Positions 45,104 through 53,315 of a stretch of 64,000 bases of DNA are shown here, piece by piece. The notes under the pieces were generated by a model. The model did no database searches. It was not told the origin of the DNA and saw only the letters and a list, made by a program, of their open reading frames with translations. The position numbers and the translations under genes were made by a program. This stretch comes from an uncultured Tateyamaria sp. (GTDB taxonomy: Bacteria > Pseudomonadota > Alphaproteobacteria > Rhodobacterales > Rhodobacteraceae): positions 36,776-100,775 of the forward strand of contig NZ_CANMEU010000013.1 of the NCBI RefSeq assembly GCF_947497045.1, read 5' to 3'. How positions within the stretch are numbered: the stretch's first letter is position 1; each line of letters starts with the position of its first letter.

Positions 45104-45240
45104 TATAGCGCTAACATAAGCGCTTCGCTGCACTGCAACAATAGCTTATGCTGCAATGCAGCTATGCTCACGATGCAATGCTATATTTTAGGTGCAAGTG
45201 ATATCTTTCTGCCGGATTTCTGTGCATCGTATGCACAGCA
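45104..45240. repeat. cluster of TGCA-centred inverted repeats
   Basis: Within 140 bp there are AGCGCT repeated around 6 nt, GCTGCA-A-TGCAGC, ATAGC...GCTAT and TGTGCAT-CGT-ATGCACA (45221-45237), plus loose TGCA words. This density is far above the neighbourhood. It could be an operator array or a maintenance site for the replicon. Confidence 0.5.
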
Positions 45241-45787
45241 GCAACTGGGTGTTGAACGATCAAGCCCCCCTACCCTTTCATCCAGCCAAAAATACCCTAA
45301 AGTGCGGGAAGCAATCGTAACTGTGGACACTCTCGAAGAGACGCGCTCATCGAACCACCAGGGAATCGCTGAAAGAATCGGCGGGAGAAGGATCGTTTTC
45401 GCGCCGACTGGTATGAAGCGAGTCGCGGAAAATTCCAGGCCTTTTGCCAAGTTAGAGTCTGTCTTGAGCTGCTGCTGGTCTAGATTGATGCTGGGTGAAG
45501 ATCTGGAAATTATGCTCTAAAATCTTGCGGAGATCAGTGGCCGTGAAATCCGGTCTCACACGAAAAGGTAATCTTAACAGTGCTTTACGACATTTAGGTG
45601 AGGTCTTGGTGCATAATCCTATAAGGTATTGTGGCACCAGTTTGCAAAAGCGCAAGATGTCGTGGTTACGCTCAATGGTTGCCTGTCGGCGCGCATCAGA
45701 CCTATTACTAGACGTTAGGTTACCATTCATGTAACTATCTGACGCAAAAGGTCCGTCAAGAAGCCGATTTACCGTCAGAGCAGAGAA

Positions 45788-47008
45788 ATGCCAGCAGATA
45801 CACTAAACACCGTCAGCACGGCTGATGAAGATGCCGCAGAAAAAATAGTAAGACATGCGGAGATGCTTTCCAAGCAACTGCAGAGTCTCAGGGAACGCAT
45901 GTACCCCCCGCAAGCTCAAAAGAGTCTGCGGCGTTTCATGACGCCCGAAGTCTCTAAACTGACCGGAATCTCGGAGTCATCGCTGCGCACCCTATCGATC
46001 GAGGGAAAGGGTCCTACCCCAGACCGGTTGGAGAATAATCACCGCGCCTATACGCTTAGCCAAATTAATGAGCTTCGGGAGTTCTTCGCGGAAAAGAACT
46101 CAAACGATGCGGTTAACTACTTGCCTCGCCGGCGCGAAAACGAGCATTTGCAAATCCTTGCCGTGGCGAACTTCAAAGGCGGCAGTGCAAAGACCACGAC
46201 GAGCGTACATCTCGCTCACTACTTGGCCCTTCAAGGGTATCGCGTTCTGGCCATCGACCTGGACCCTCAGGCCTCGATGTCTACGATGTTTGGTGCTCAG
46301 CCAGAATTTGATGTCGACACCAACGAAACCATCTATGCGGCGCTTCGATATGACGAGCATCGCAAGTCGATCAAAGACGTCATTCGCTCCACTTACTTCG
46401 CAGGACTAGACCTCATTCCAGGCAATATCGAAGTCATGGAATTTGAATATGACACGCCGCGCGTGCTCGCTATGAAAGAGTCGTCAACTGGCTCGGTTTT
46501 TTTCGAACGGCTGAACGAGGCCATACGGGAGGTTGAGGACGACTATGACGTTGTTATCCTCGATACCCCCCCTTCCCTCGGCTATCTGACCCTCGCTTCT
46601 CTCTATGCTGCGACGGGGCTACTCGTGACAGTCCATCCAGCGATGATGGACGTCGCCTCCATGAACCAATTTCTTTTGATGATGGGAGACCTGGTCGGAG
46701 TGATCAAAGATGCTGGTGCCACGATGGACAAAGATTTCATGCGGTATCTCATCACGCGCCATGATCCAAACGATCAAGCGCAAGCGCAAATCGTCGGCCT
46801 GTTGCGCCATCTCTTCATCGAAGATGTGCTCATGCCAACTGCGGTGGAAAGCACTGCTATCGAAGCAGCGGGCTTGGGCAAGCGCACCATCTACGAGGTT
46901 GAGCCAGGCGAAGTGCAGCGCAACACACTTAAGCGCGCCCGTGAATCTATGGACACGGTCAATGAAGCTTTGGTTGGATTGATTCAGTCGTCATGGGGGC
47001 GGTCATGA
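45788..47008 (+). CDS. repA: RepA plasmid partitioning ATPase (ParA type)
   Basis: 406 residues, the usual size for repABC RepA. An N-terminal HTH region (LTGISESSLRTLSIEGKGPTP) is followed by the ParA core: deviant Walker A NFKGGSAKTTTSVHLA, VLAIDLDPQASMS, and VVILDTPPSLGYLTL. RepA with RepB positions plasmid copies and represses the operon. It is the first gene of the operon, with repB overlapping its stop by ATGA. Confidence 0.96.
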   Translation: MPADTLNTVSTADEDAAEKIVRHAEMLSKQLQSLRERMYPPQAQKSLRRFMTPEVSKLTGISESSLRTLSIEGKGPTPDRLENNHRAYTLSQINELREFFAEKNSNDAVNYLPRRRENEHLQILAVANFKGGSAKTTTSVHLAHYLALQGYRVLAIDLDPQASMSTMFGAQPEFDVDTNETIYAALRYDEHRKSIKDVIRSTYFAGLDLIPGNIEVMEFEYDTPRVLAMKESSTGSVFFERLNEAIREVEDDYDVVILDTPPSLGYLTLASLYAATGLLVTVHPAMMDVASMNQFLLMMGDLVGVIKDAGATMDKDFMRYLITRHDPNDQAQAQIVGLLRHLFIEDVLMPTAVESTAIEAAGLGKRTIYEVEPGEVQRNTLKRARESMDTVNEALVGLIQSSWGRS

Positions 47009-48012
47009 GTAAGCGAAAGTCAATCGTCTCTGCATTTGGCGACATTCGAAGCACAGAAGGTGCGCGGTCACCGGATGTCAAGGACATGCCTGCTGATGAC
47101 AAGCCGAAGACAAATCGCGTCGCTGCGGGCATCATCGGAACGACGCAGCGAACTCTCACACAAATTCGCGAAGAGAGAGACGCTCTCCTGGCTCAAGTGG
47201 CCAATAGTAGCCGTGTCATTGAGCTTGAGCCGTCGCTCATAGACGCATCCCCGTTCAGGGATCGTCTGCCAGACGATGACGACAGCGAGTTTGAAAACTT
47301 CAAAACAAGCATTTTTGAAGAAGGTCAAAAGGTCCCGATCACGGTCCGCCGGCATGGCGAAACGCAAGATCGCTTCCAGGTCGTGTACGGACATCGCCGT
47401 TTGCGCGCGCTCAAGGAACTTGAGCGGCCAGTTCTGGCTATCATAGCTGACTATTCTGACAGGGACCTGGTGATCGCTCAGGGGATCGAGAACGCGAACC
47501 GGCAGGATCTTTCGTGGATCGAAAAGGCTCTCTTTGCAGAAGAAATGCAGTCAGCGGGTATCAAACCGAAGGACATCAAGGCGGCTTTGGGAATTGACGA
47601 TGCAGAAGTTTCAAAGCTCAGAAGCGTTCTAAAAGGCATTCCAAAGCCAGTCATAGAAATGATTGGACGAGCGCCTTCTATAGGGCGTCCGCGCTGGTTA
47701 GAGTTGGCCGCATCGATTAAAGGACGGTCTGATCTCAGCAAGATTGAGAGAACCTTGTCAGCTGACAAGGTTTTGAAGATGACGTCCGACGAACGGTTTC
47801 TAGCGGCGCTGGTGAGTCTCACGGCCGCTGGACCCACAAGAGCCCCTCATAAACAAGCCAGTCTGGACCTCGGCGAGGTGGGCTCAATGACGGTCGGCGC
47901 GAAGTCAGTGAAGATCAATTTGGAAAAGAAGCATAGTGAAGGCTTCTCCAAGTTCCTCGAAACAGAAATCGGTGAGCTTGTGGAACGCTACAAGAGGAGC
48001 CTTCTGGAGTGA
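47005..48012 (+). CDS. repB: RepB plasmid partitioning protein (ParB type)
   Basis: 335 residues from ATG 47005, overlapping the repA stop (ATGA). The ParB motifs are RDRLPDDDDSEFENF, VYGHRRLRALKEL and GIENANRQDLSWIEKALFA (given in part), with an HTH in PKDIKAALGIDDAEVSKLRSV. RepB binds parS sites. A perfect 22-bp palindrome lies inside the 3' part of the gene, and an identical one lies just after it. Confidence 0.96.
   Translation: MSKRKSIVSAFGDIRSTEGARSPDVKDMPADDKPKTNRVAAGIIGTTQRTLTQIREERDALLAQVANSSRVIELEPSLIDASPFRDRLPDDDDSEFENFKTSIFEEGQKVPITVRRHGETQDRFQVVYGHRRLRALKELERPVLAIIADYSDRDLVIAQGIENANRQDLSWIEKALFAEEMQSAGIKPKDIKAALGIDDAEVSKLRSVLKGIPKPVIEMIGRAPSIGRPRWLELAASIKGRSDLSKIERTLSADKVLKMTSDERFLAALVSLTAAGPTRAPHKQASLDLGEVGSMTVGAKSVKINLEKKHSEGFSKFLETEIGELVERYKRSLLE
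47751..47772. repeat. candidate parS (RepB-binding) palindrome 1, inside repB
   Basis: AACCTTGTCAG followed by its exact reverse complement, a perfect 22-bp palindrome. The same 22 bp recurs at 48018-48039. A duplicated perfect palindrome within a repABC operon is the expected form of its centromere. Confidence 0.8.
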
Positions 48013-48017
48013 TCCGC

Positions 48018-48039
48018 AACCTTGTCAGCTGACAAGGTT
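48018..48039. repeat. candidate parS palindrome 2, repB-repC intergenic
   Basis: An identical copy of the 22-bp palindrome of 47751-47772, located 6 bp after the repB stop and 245 bp from the first copy. No third copy was seen in the window. Confidence 0.8.
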
Positions 48040-48112
48040 TTAACCTGGTTCGTGCGGACAATTCAGAGCGAACCAACAATGAAACGAGCAGATAAGAAGG
48101 AATATACTGGCA

Positions 48113-48166
48113 AAAGAAAAGCCCCCAAGCAAAGGGCCTGAGAGCTAATCCAAGAATAGTTTGGTC
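48113..48166 (-). ncRNA. antisense ctRNA (incompatibility RNA) of the repABC operon
   Basis: On the minus strand there is a near-ideal promoter: TTGACA (48196-48201), 17-nt spacer, TATCTT (48173-48178). Transcription from about 48166 would end at a GGCCC-loop-GGGGC hairpin (48121-48138) followed by TTTTCTTTT. The size (about 54 nt), the strand and the place between repB and repC match the counter-transcribed RNAs that limit RepC synthesis in this family. Confidence 0.75.
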
Positions 48167-48195
48167 GCTATCAAGATAGTTCTCTGATGAATCAC

Positions 48196-48201
48196 TGTCA
48201 A
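48196..48201 (-). promoter_or_regulatory. -35 element of the ctRNA promoter
   Basis: A perfect TTGACA on the minus strand, 17 nt from the TATCTT -10 element at 48173-48178. It faces away from repC and drives the antisense RNA. Confidence 0.75.
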
Positions 48202-48268
48202 CGGTGAACGCTCCTGAGCGAACGGAATTCTTTTGCCTTCTTTCGAGCAGAGGAGGTCAAGAAACATC

Positions 48269-49585
48269 ATGACACATACAGGTTGGCGCAAGCCGACACC
48301 GGGTCTTCTGATTGCAGAAATGCATGCAGAAGCCGGTGAACAGTTATCTATACCCAAGTCAAAGGCCGTTGCTGCTGTCAAACGCGTTGCAGCATCACTG
48401 GGGCTCAGGACGGGGGACATTGTGGTCTTGGATACGCTGTGTGCGTTCACGCAAGCGCAGGATTGGGAGGCGGGCAGGCGGCCGATCGTCTGGGCGTCAA
48501 ACGCGTACCTCGAAGAAAAGACAGGTCTGGTCCTGCGAAGCCTACAGCGACATGTGCGGCGGCTCTGTGAGGCTGGCATCATCGCGATGAAGGACAGCCC
48601 CAACGGCAAACGCTACGGGCGCAGAGACGACGATGGATACATCGTTCAGGCCTATGGCTTTGATCTCGCACCACTGGCAGCCCGTGCAGAAGAGTTTGAG
48701 GTGCTTAATGTGCAGCAGATTCAAGAGCGCGAGGCCTGTGCGGCCCTCAGAAGCCAGATCACGATCAGCCGGCGTGTCGTCCGGGCCAAGATCGAGAAGG
48801 CGCGTGAGAGCCAGCTGAGAGGCCCGTGGCGTCATCTCGAGGCAGAGTTCGCAGAACTGCTCCAGAGCCTTCCAGGACGGTCTGCGGCGCTCGATACGCT
48901 GAATTATGTCTCTGACCTCTTCGCAGCATTCAAAGAGCGGATCGAAGAGGCCTTCACGGCTGCCTTTGATTGGCCTGAGCAATCTGATGCCCAAACGTTT
49001 TCTGAGGAGGTCGTAACAAGCGCTGATGTAGTTCCTTCTACATCAAATATGTCACCCAAGGATGACTCAGATGACATGCACTTACTAACTACAAATGAAC
49101 TTCATCCAGTAAAGAGTAATTGCTTTGAAAAAAAGCACGCGGCAGGCGCAGCGCCTAAAGAGCCAACCGATGAGCCTGTGGAGGGGGCAGGGGATGTTGA
49201 TCTCGATATCAACTGGAGCACCCATACCCGAAAACGCAAATCAGACGTAGATATGCCGATGATCATGATCGCATGCCCGCAGTTTGCCGAGATGGCACGA
49301 TCGATGGAGAACGGATATCTCAAGGATTGGAACGATTTCCACCGCGCGGCGGGCAAGATCAGACCGATGATTGGGATTTCAGAGGATGCCTGGGGCGTTG
49401 CAAACAAGGTGTTGAGCCCACCAATTGCAGCGGCGGTGGTCGCTCTGATCTTCGATAAACAGTCGGAAGGGCAGATCCAGTCGCCCGGCGGCTATCTCCG
49501 TGCCTTGGTTGAGCGCGCACAGGCTGGCGAGCTGCACTTGGACCGGACCTTCTTTGGCCGGTTGAGCGAGGCGAGGGCGGTTTGA
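48269..49585 (+). CDS. repC: RepC replication initiator
   Basis: 438 residues from ATG 48269, with AGGAGG upstream. The N-terminal half contains the winged-helix region of RepC (RPIVWASNAYLEEKTGLVLRSLQRHVRRL, partly shown as LVLRSLQRHVRRL) and a YGFDLAPL motif typical of the family; the C-terminal part ends PGGYLRALVERA. RepC initiates replication within its own coding sequence. An AT-rich stretch with a palindrome lies at 49010-49140. Expression is probably limited by the ctRNA. Confidence 0.95.
   Translation: MTHTGWRKPTPGLLIAEMHAEAGEQLSIPKSKAVAAVKRVAASLGLRTGDIVVLDTLCAFTQAQDWEAGRRPIVWASNAYLEEKTGLVLRSLQRHVRRLCEAGIIAMKDSPNGKRYGRRDDDGYIVQAYGFDLAPLAARAEEFEVLNVQQIQEREACAALRSQITISRRVVRAKIEKARESQLRGPWRHLEAEFAELLQSLPGRSAALDTLNYVSDLFAAFKERIEEAFTAAFDWPEQSDAQTFSEEVVTSADVVPSTSNMSPKDDSDDMHLLTTNELHPVKSNCFEKKHAAGAAPKEPTDEPVEGAGDVDLDINWSTHTRKRKSDVDMPMIMIACPQFAEMARSMENGYLKDWNDFHRAAGKIRPMIGISEDAWGVANKVLSPPIAAAVVALIFDKQSEGQIQSPGGYLRALVERAQAGELHLDRTFFGRLSEARAV
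49010..49140. other. candidate replication origin inside repC
   Basis: A clearly more AT-rich part of repC than its flanks. It includes the palindrome GATGTAG-N6-CTACATC (49025-49044). In repABC plasmids oriV lies in an AT-rich stretch of repC, so this is the best candidate. The encoded residues are low-complexity (Ser, Asp, Thr), as expected for a linker. Confidence 0.5.
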
Positions 49586-49983
49586 TGCCAAAACGAAACA
49601 AGCCAAAAGCACGAGAGACAGTTGATGAAATCCTCCAGCGGCTTTCTGAGCGGATGTTCCCCGCGCAGATGGGTCAGGAAAAGGTCACCATTGAAAGCCG
49701 GGAAGCGGACGGTGATGGCGTATTGCACAACCTGCTCTATGGCAAAGAGCGCTATCCGGTGTTGGCGCTCATCGAGGCAGGCGCAGATGTGAATGCGATT
49801 GGCAATCTCGGCTACGCTCCGCTGCACGTTTCTGCCTTCAGGGATGATGCCGAAATGATTCAGCTGCTGCTTGATGCTGGGGCTGATCCCCGGGTGAGAT
49901 GTGAAATCGGCAAGACGCCATTGGATGCAGCAGTTGATCTTGGCTGTTTGGATGCCGCCAAAGTCCTCAAGAGTGCGAACTAG
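49585..49983 (+). CDS. ankyrin-repeat protein
   Basis: 132 residues from ATG 49585, which overlaps the repC stop (TGATG). Two to three ankyrin repeats are visible: DGVLHNLLYGKERYPVLALIEAGADVNA (start and end), GYAPLHVSAFRDDAEMIQLL and GKTPLDAAVDLGCLDAAKVL. The N-terminus is basic. Ankyrin proteins mediate protein contacts. In this setting it may be an immunity-type or host-interaction protein, but that is a guess. Confidence 0.8.
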   Translation: MPKRNKPKARETVDEILQRLSERMFPAQMGQEKVTIESREADGDGVLHNLLYGKERYPVLALIEAGADVNAIGNLGYAPLHVSAFRDDAEMIQLLLDAGADPRVRCEIGKTPLDAAVDLGCLDAAKVLKSAN

Positions 49984-49998
49984 CCAAGGTTTCATGAT

Positions 49999-50397
49999 AT
50001 GAAAACTCACTACAGAAACACCGATCTGGACCTACACTCGCGCACACGCCTCGATGATTTGAACAGGCACCTTGAGGCTGCAGGATTGGTGGTGCTTGGT
50101 CACCACCAGGACGGGCAGGGCGATTGGGTCGCCGTTTTGGAAATCATCGGCGAGGAAGATGATCGATTTCACGTGAACGTCGACGCCACAGTTGTGGCAA
50201 TGCTGGATGTTCTAGAGCAACTTCCGCAATCGGAACGGCAGATGTTCGACCAGTGCACGCTGAAGGAGTTCAATGCGGCCTATGATGTTGGGGATAAACC
50301 ACTCGACTTCAACGAAGGCCTGAGCGCTGCGACGATATCAAGAATGGCCGCCCTCAACATGTCGCTGAGGATTACGCTCTATCCAGGCGATGAGTGA
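49999..50397 (+). CDS. conserved hypothetical protein (immunity-protein-like context)
   Basis: 132 residues, 15 bp after the ankyrin gene. A helical start DDLNRHLEAAGLVVLG is followed by a beta region DGQGDWVAVLEIIGEEDD, a helix TVVAMLDVLEQLPQSER and the ending MSLRITLYPGDE. No membrane segment. I do not recognise the family with certainty. Confidence 0.6.
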   Translation: MKTHYRNTDLDLHSRTRLDDLNRHLEAAGLVVLGHHQDGQGDWVAVLEIIGEEDDRFHVNVDATVVAMLDVLEQLPQSERQMFDQCTLKEFNAAYDVGDKPLDFNEGLSAATISRMAALNMSLRITLYPGDE

Positions 50398-50445
50398 CGC
50401 GGATTGTGCAGGTGTCGCGTAACTAATTGATTAGAAATGGAAATA

Positions 50446-51189
50446 CTACTGCACCGCGGCTACCAATCGCCTAAATCCTTCCAAATGTTCTTCGACCTTT
50501 GGCTTCTGGCATGTGAGGCACCAATGCCATTTCTTACCCTTTAGAAAGAGCTCATGCGGTAGGTCACCGCATTTTTTGCACGGTTTGGCATAGCTGGCGT
50601 TTGCTTGCGGCAAGTCCATCAGCTGGTCCATGTACCATTGCTTCGATTTTGCGATCCTTGCTAGTTCCTCAGGTGGCACCTTCAGCGTCGACAGATTTAG
50701 CTTCTTGACCTTTGAAAGCCGTGCAATGGCTCCAAAATCCAGACCATCGCCCTTGATGTTCACCAAACTCAGTTCGGTGAGGGGTAGTCCTTCAAGCGGC
50801 GCCAGGTCATTGATTTTTTGGCCGTCACCATATCCACCATCAATGATCAGATGTTCCAAGTCGCCAAGGGCCGAGAGACCGGTGATATCAATCGGTGAGC
50901 CATTTTCCCTTAGATAGACCTCCTTGAGATTTTGGGCTCGCTCAATGCCGGTCACTGACTTCAGCTTCGATGAATGCCATACGGTCAAGCTGTCCAGCGT
51001 CTCTGGCAAAGGGACGGGTGTGAGATCCGGAGAAGAAAGCCACCTGAGCTCCAGGCTCTTCAAGGGAAGATCTGCAAGACCATCCAATTTGCCGAGCTCT
51101 GCTTTCCGGATATTGTGTATCGTCAGGCCTTCCAACCCGGCCAGGCTGGATACATCGAAATTGCACGCCTCAATCGTTTTGCTGTTCAA
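50446..51189 (-). CDS. leucine-rich-repeat protein with C-terminal zinc ribbon
   Basis: 247 residues. Several LRR-like units follow one another (LEGLTIHNIRKAELGKL, LPLKSLELRW, LDSLTVWHSSKLKSV, LEHLIIDGG, LTELSLVNIKG, VKKLNLSTLKV). At the C-terminus two CxxC pairs, KPCKKCGD and HWCLTCQK, form a zinc ribbon. The combination suggests a protein-binding or sensor function. It lies 10 bp downstream of the recombinase gene on the same strand. Confidence 0.72.
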   Translation of the reverse strand: MNSKTIEACNFDVSSLAGLEGLTIHNIRKAELGKLDGLADLPLKSLELRWLSSPDLTPVPLPETLDSLTVWHSSKLKSVTGIERAQNLKEVYLRENGSPIDITGLSALGDLEHLIIDGGYGDGQKINDLAPLEGLPLTELSLVNIKGDGLDFGAIARLSKVKKLNLSTLKVPPEELARIAKSKQWYMDQLMDLPQANASYAKPCKKCGDLPHELFLKGKKWHWCLTCQKPKVEEHLEGFRRLVAAVQ

Positions 51190-51199
51190 TCTTAGTCCC

Positions 51200-52357
51200 T
51201 CATAGCCCTGCCGCCTTCGTCAAATTTATCCTAAACCGATCCCGTCGCCGCTGGTAGCGTCTGGTCATCTCAGCCGACGCATGGCCCAGCTGCTTCTGAA
51301 CATGGCGTTCATCTGCGTCTGCGTAGGACGCAAGGCCCGCGCGCAGGGAATGGCCGGAGAACAGGGCGAGACGGTCCTTTTCCGGGACATCACTTCGGAT
51401 CCCCGCATCCAACATCGTCTTCTTGATCAGTCGTGCGACGTGTTTGTCTGACAGCCTGTCCTCTTGGACCTTGGAATTGTCTCGCAGCACCCGCCGGAAC
51501 ACCGGCCCATGATCGATCTTGGCGTAGTGCAGCCATTGCGCCAGCGCGTGCACAGGACAGGAGTCGTCCGAAGAGCCGCGGCCAATCGCAACCTCCTTCC
51601 ACCCCGTCTTGGTCTGCTGAATCACGATGGCCCCTTCATCTTCAATCTCGATCCATCCTTTGCCGTCGATGGTGTCGTCTCGGTTCACATCCAGCGCGAC
51701 AATCTCTGACCGCCGGAACCCACCCGCATAGCCAATCAGCAGGATGGCCCGATCTCGCAGATCGCGTAGGCTGAAGGACAAGGTGCCAACCATCTGGAGC
51801 AGTTCGTCCGGCGCAATCGGTTCTTTTTGCACAGCTGGTTTGGCATGTGCACGTTTGATGCCGGCGAGGACCGTCGCGATATGGCGATCTTTGCGATCCA
51901 AAACCTCGCCACGTTGCTGATAGGTCCAAACGAGGCCGGACAGGCGCCGCTCAATCGTCGAAACCGCGAGGGCAGGGGCAGCGTCCTGCGGTGCCGCAAG
52001 CTCCGTGATGTAGAGGCCGATCAGCTGCGGGTCCGGTGTGAACGGATCGGCGCCGCGCCGTCGGCACCAGCTTGCAAAATGCTTCCAGTCGGCCAGATAG
52101 GCTTTGTTGGTGTTCTCGGCCGTCGCTTGTGCGGCATAATCGCGTGCGGTTTCGACCAGCCGTTCAAGAGAGCCGGAGGCGGCGACAGAGGCAGGAACTC
52201 CGATTGCGTTCTCGACGGAACGGTCTCCCTCGTCGCGCTGATCTGCGTTTGCCGGGGCAGCAGGGTCTGCGCGCGATCTCTCGTCGTTTTGGCTTGGTTT
52301 TATGGGCATATTGGCAGGATATGTCTTTACGTCCGATAATGCAAACTTATTGGACAT
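51200..52357 (-). CDS. tyrosine recombinase/integrase
   Basis: 385 residues. An N-terminal SAM-like core-binding domain (NTNKAYLADWKHFASWC) is followed by the catalytic domain with Arg in GGFRRSEI, His-x-x-Arg in SGHSLRAGL, His in LGHASAEM and the nucleophile Tyr in TRRYQRRRD. The first 70 or so residues are low-complexity and the true start could be later. Such genes are common maintenance genes on Rhodobacterales plasmids, probably resolving multimers or integrating accessory DNA. Confidence 0.92.
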   Translation of the reverse strand: MSNKFALSDVKTYPANMPIKPSQNDERSRADPAAPANADQRDEGDRSVENAIGVPASVAASGSLERLVETARDYAAQATAENTNKAYLADWKHFASWCRRRGADPFTPDPQLIGLYITELAAPQDAAPALAVSTIERRLSGLVWTYQQRGEVLDRKDRHIATVLAGIKRAHAKPAVQKEPIAPDELLQMVGTLSFSLRDLRDRAILLIGYAGGFRRSEIVALDVNRDDTIDGKGWIEIEDEGAIVIQQTKTGWKEVAIGRGSSDDSCPVHALAQWLHYAKIDHGPVFRRVLRDNSKVQEDRLSDKHVARLIKKTMLDAGIRSDVPEKDRLALFSGHSLRAGLASYADADERHVQKQLGHASAEMTRRYQRRRDRFRINLTKAAGL

Positions 52358-52433
52358 AGAATAGACCTGTAAGGTGGGGCGGTTTATACAGTATATGGTA
52401 GCGGAAAGCGCCGTTGTACGATAGTCTTGTGGT

Positions 52434-53312
52434 ATGACCTATGCCGCTGACATCTTTGACACGCTACCGCGATTGCCCCCCTGGGTCACCTCCGGCCGTG
52501 CGGAAACCCTTGAAGATGTGGCGTTTTTGTCAGGGGCTGCGCTGAGCCATCTGCATCTTGTGCTGAACCGGGAGGATGCCCCCCAGAGCTTGCTCCGAGG
52601 GCGTCTGGCGCTGCGCGCGGCGGAGGCCAGCATGACGCATCAGGGACGCCCGGAGCGGGTTTCAGAGCTACGCGATGCGGTGGCGTTTCTGCAGCCTGGT
52701 GACAGCCCGGGCCCTGCTGGGGAGGTTTACCTGTCCTGGCGACGGGCCATCGAAAGACCGGTGTCAGTCAATGCGCTTCACCGCGCGTTGCCTGAACTTC
52801 AGCCGGAGCAGATTGCGACCTGGCTCGACGCGGGCCAGGGGGCGCCGATCCCTCGTGCCGCAGCCGTGTTGCAGGCCGTGGTCGAGGAGCGACCTCGCGA
52901 TCTCGAGACAGCGTTTGTCTTGGCCGACGCGGCTTTGGCAAAGGCCCTCAGGTGGAGCCATGTTCTACCGCTGCTGGCGCTCGGTCTCAAGCGGGCCGAT
53001 CTGCGGAAGACTGGCGCGGAACTGCGCCTGGCCTGCCATGGCGTGATCTTGGCGGCTGCGGTCCAGGCGACCCGGGAGGCCGCTGATTTGGCCCGACGTG
53101 CAGCGCGCTTGAAAGTGGTCGGGCCAAAGCTCCGGGCGAAGGGCGCGGACGAGGCCGTTCGGCTGTTCCTGGGCCAGGATGCTGTCGCGCCGGCGGCGCT
53201 GACGTCGCTCCGGTCCGATCGCGCCGCAAGGCGGTTCTGCGACCGGCTGGTTGAGCTCGGTGCGGTGCGCGAACTGACTGGGCGCGACACCTTCCGACTC
53301 TACGGGATCTGA
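52434..53312 (+). CDS. DUF1403-family protein
   Basis: 292 residues, alanine- and leucine-rich helical protein with ADIFDTLPRLPPWVTSG and GAALSHLHLVL near the start, a layout I associate with DUF1403 in plasmids of this group. No signal or membrane segment. It is three bases from the ScpB-like gene and divergent from the recombinase, a common trio. Function unknown; a role in plasmid maintenance is inferred from context. Confidence 0.75.
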   Translation: MTYAADIFDTLPRLPPWVTSGRAETLEDVAFLSGAALSHLHLVLNREDAPQSLLRGRLALRAAEASMTHQGRPERVSELRDAVAFLQPGDSPGPAGEVYLSWRRAIERPVSVNALHRALPELQPEQIATWLDAGQGAPIPRAAAVLQAVVEERPRDLETAFVLADAALAKALRWSHVLPLLALGLKRADLRKTGAELRLACHGVILAAAVQATREAADLARRAARLKVVGPKLRAKGADEAVRLFLGQDAVAPAALTSLRSDRAARRFCDRLVELGAVRELTGRDTFRLYGI

Positions 53313-53315
53313 GCG

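Larger units (their letters stand above)
44870..45787. other. long non-coding region upstream of repA
   Basis: 918 bp. It contains a strong hairpin (44985-45013), a cluster of TGCA-containing repeats (45104-45240) and then AT-rich sequence running to repA. A 210-codon plus-strand frame here overlaps those repeats and lacks protein-like features. It probably carries the repABC promoter and plasmid-stability sites. Confidence 0.5.

Noticed and set aside
44888..45520. 210-codon plus-strand open frame before repA
   Set aside because: It overlaps a hairpin and repeat cluster, lacks a plausible ribosome site, and reads as composition-driven sequence with no domain-like pattern.
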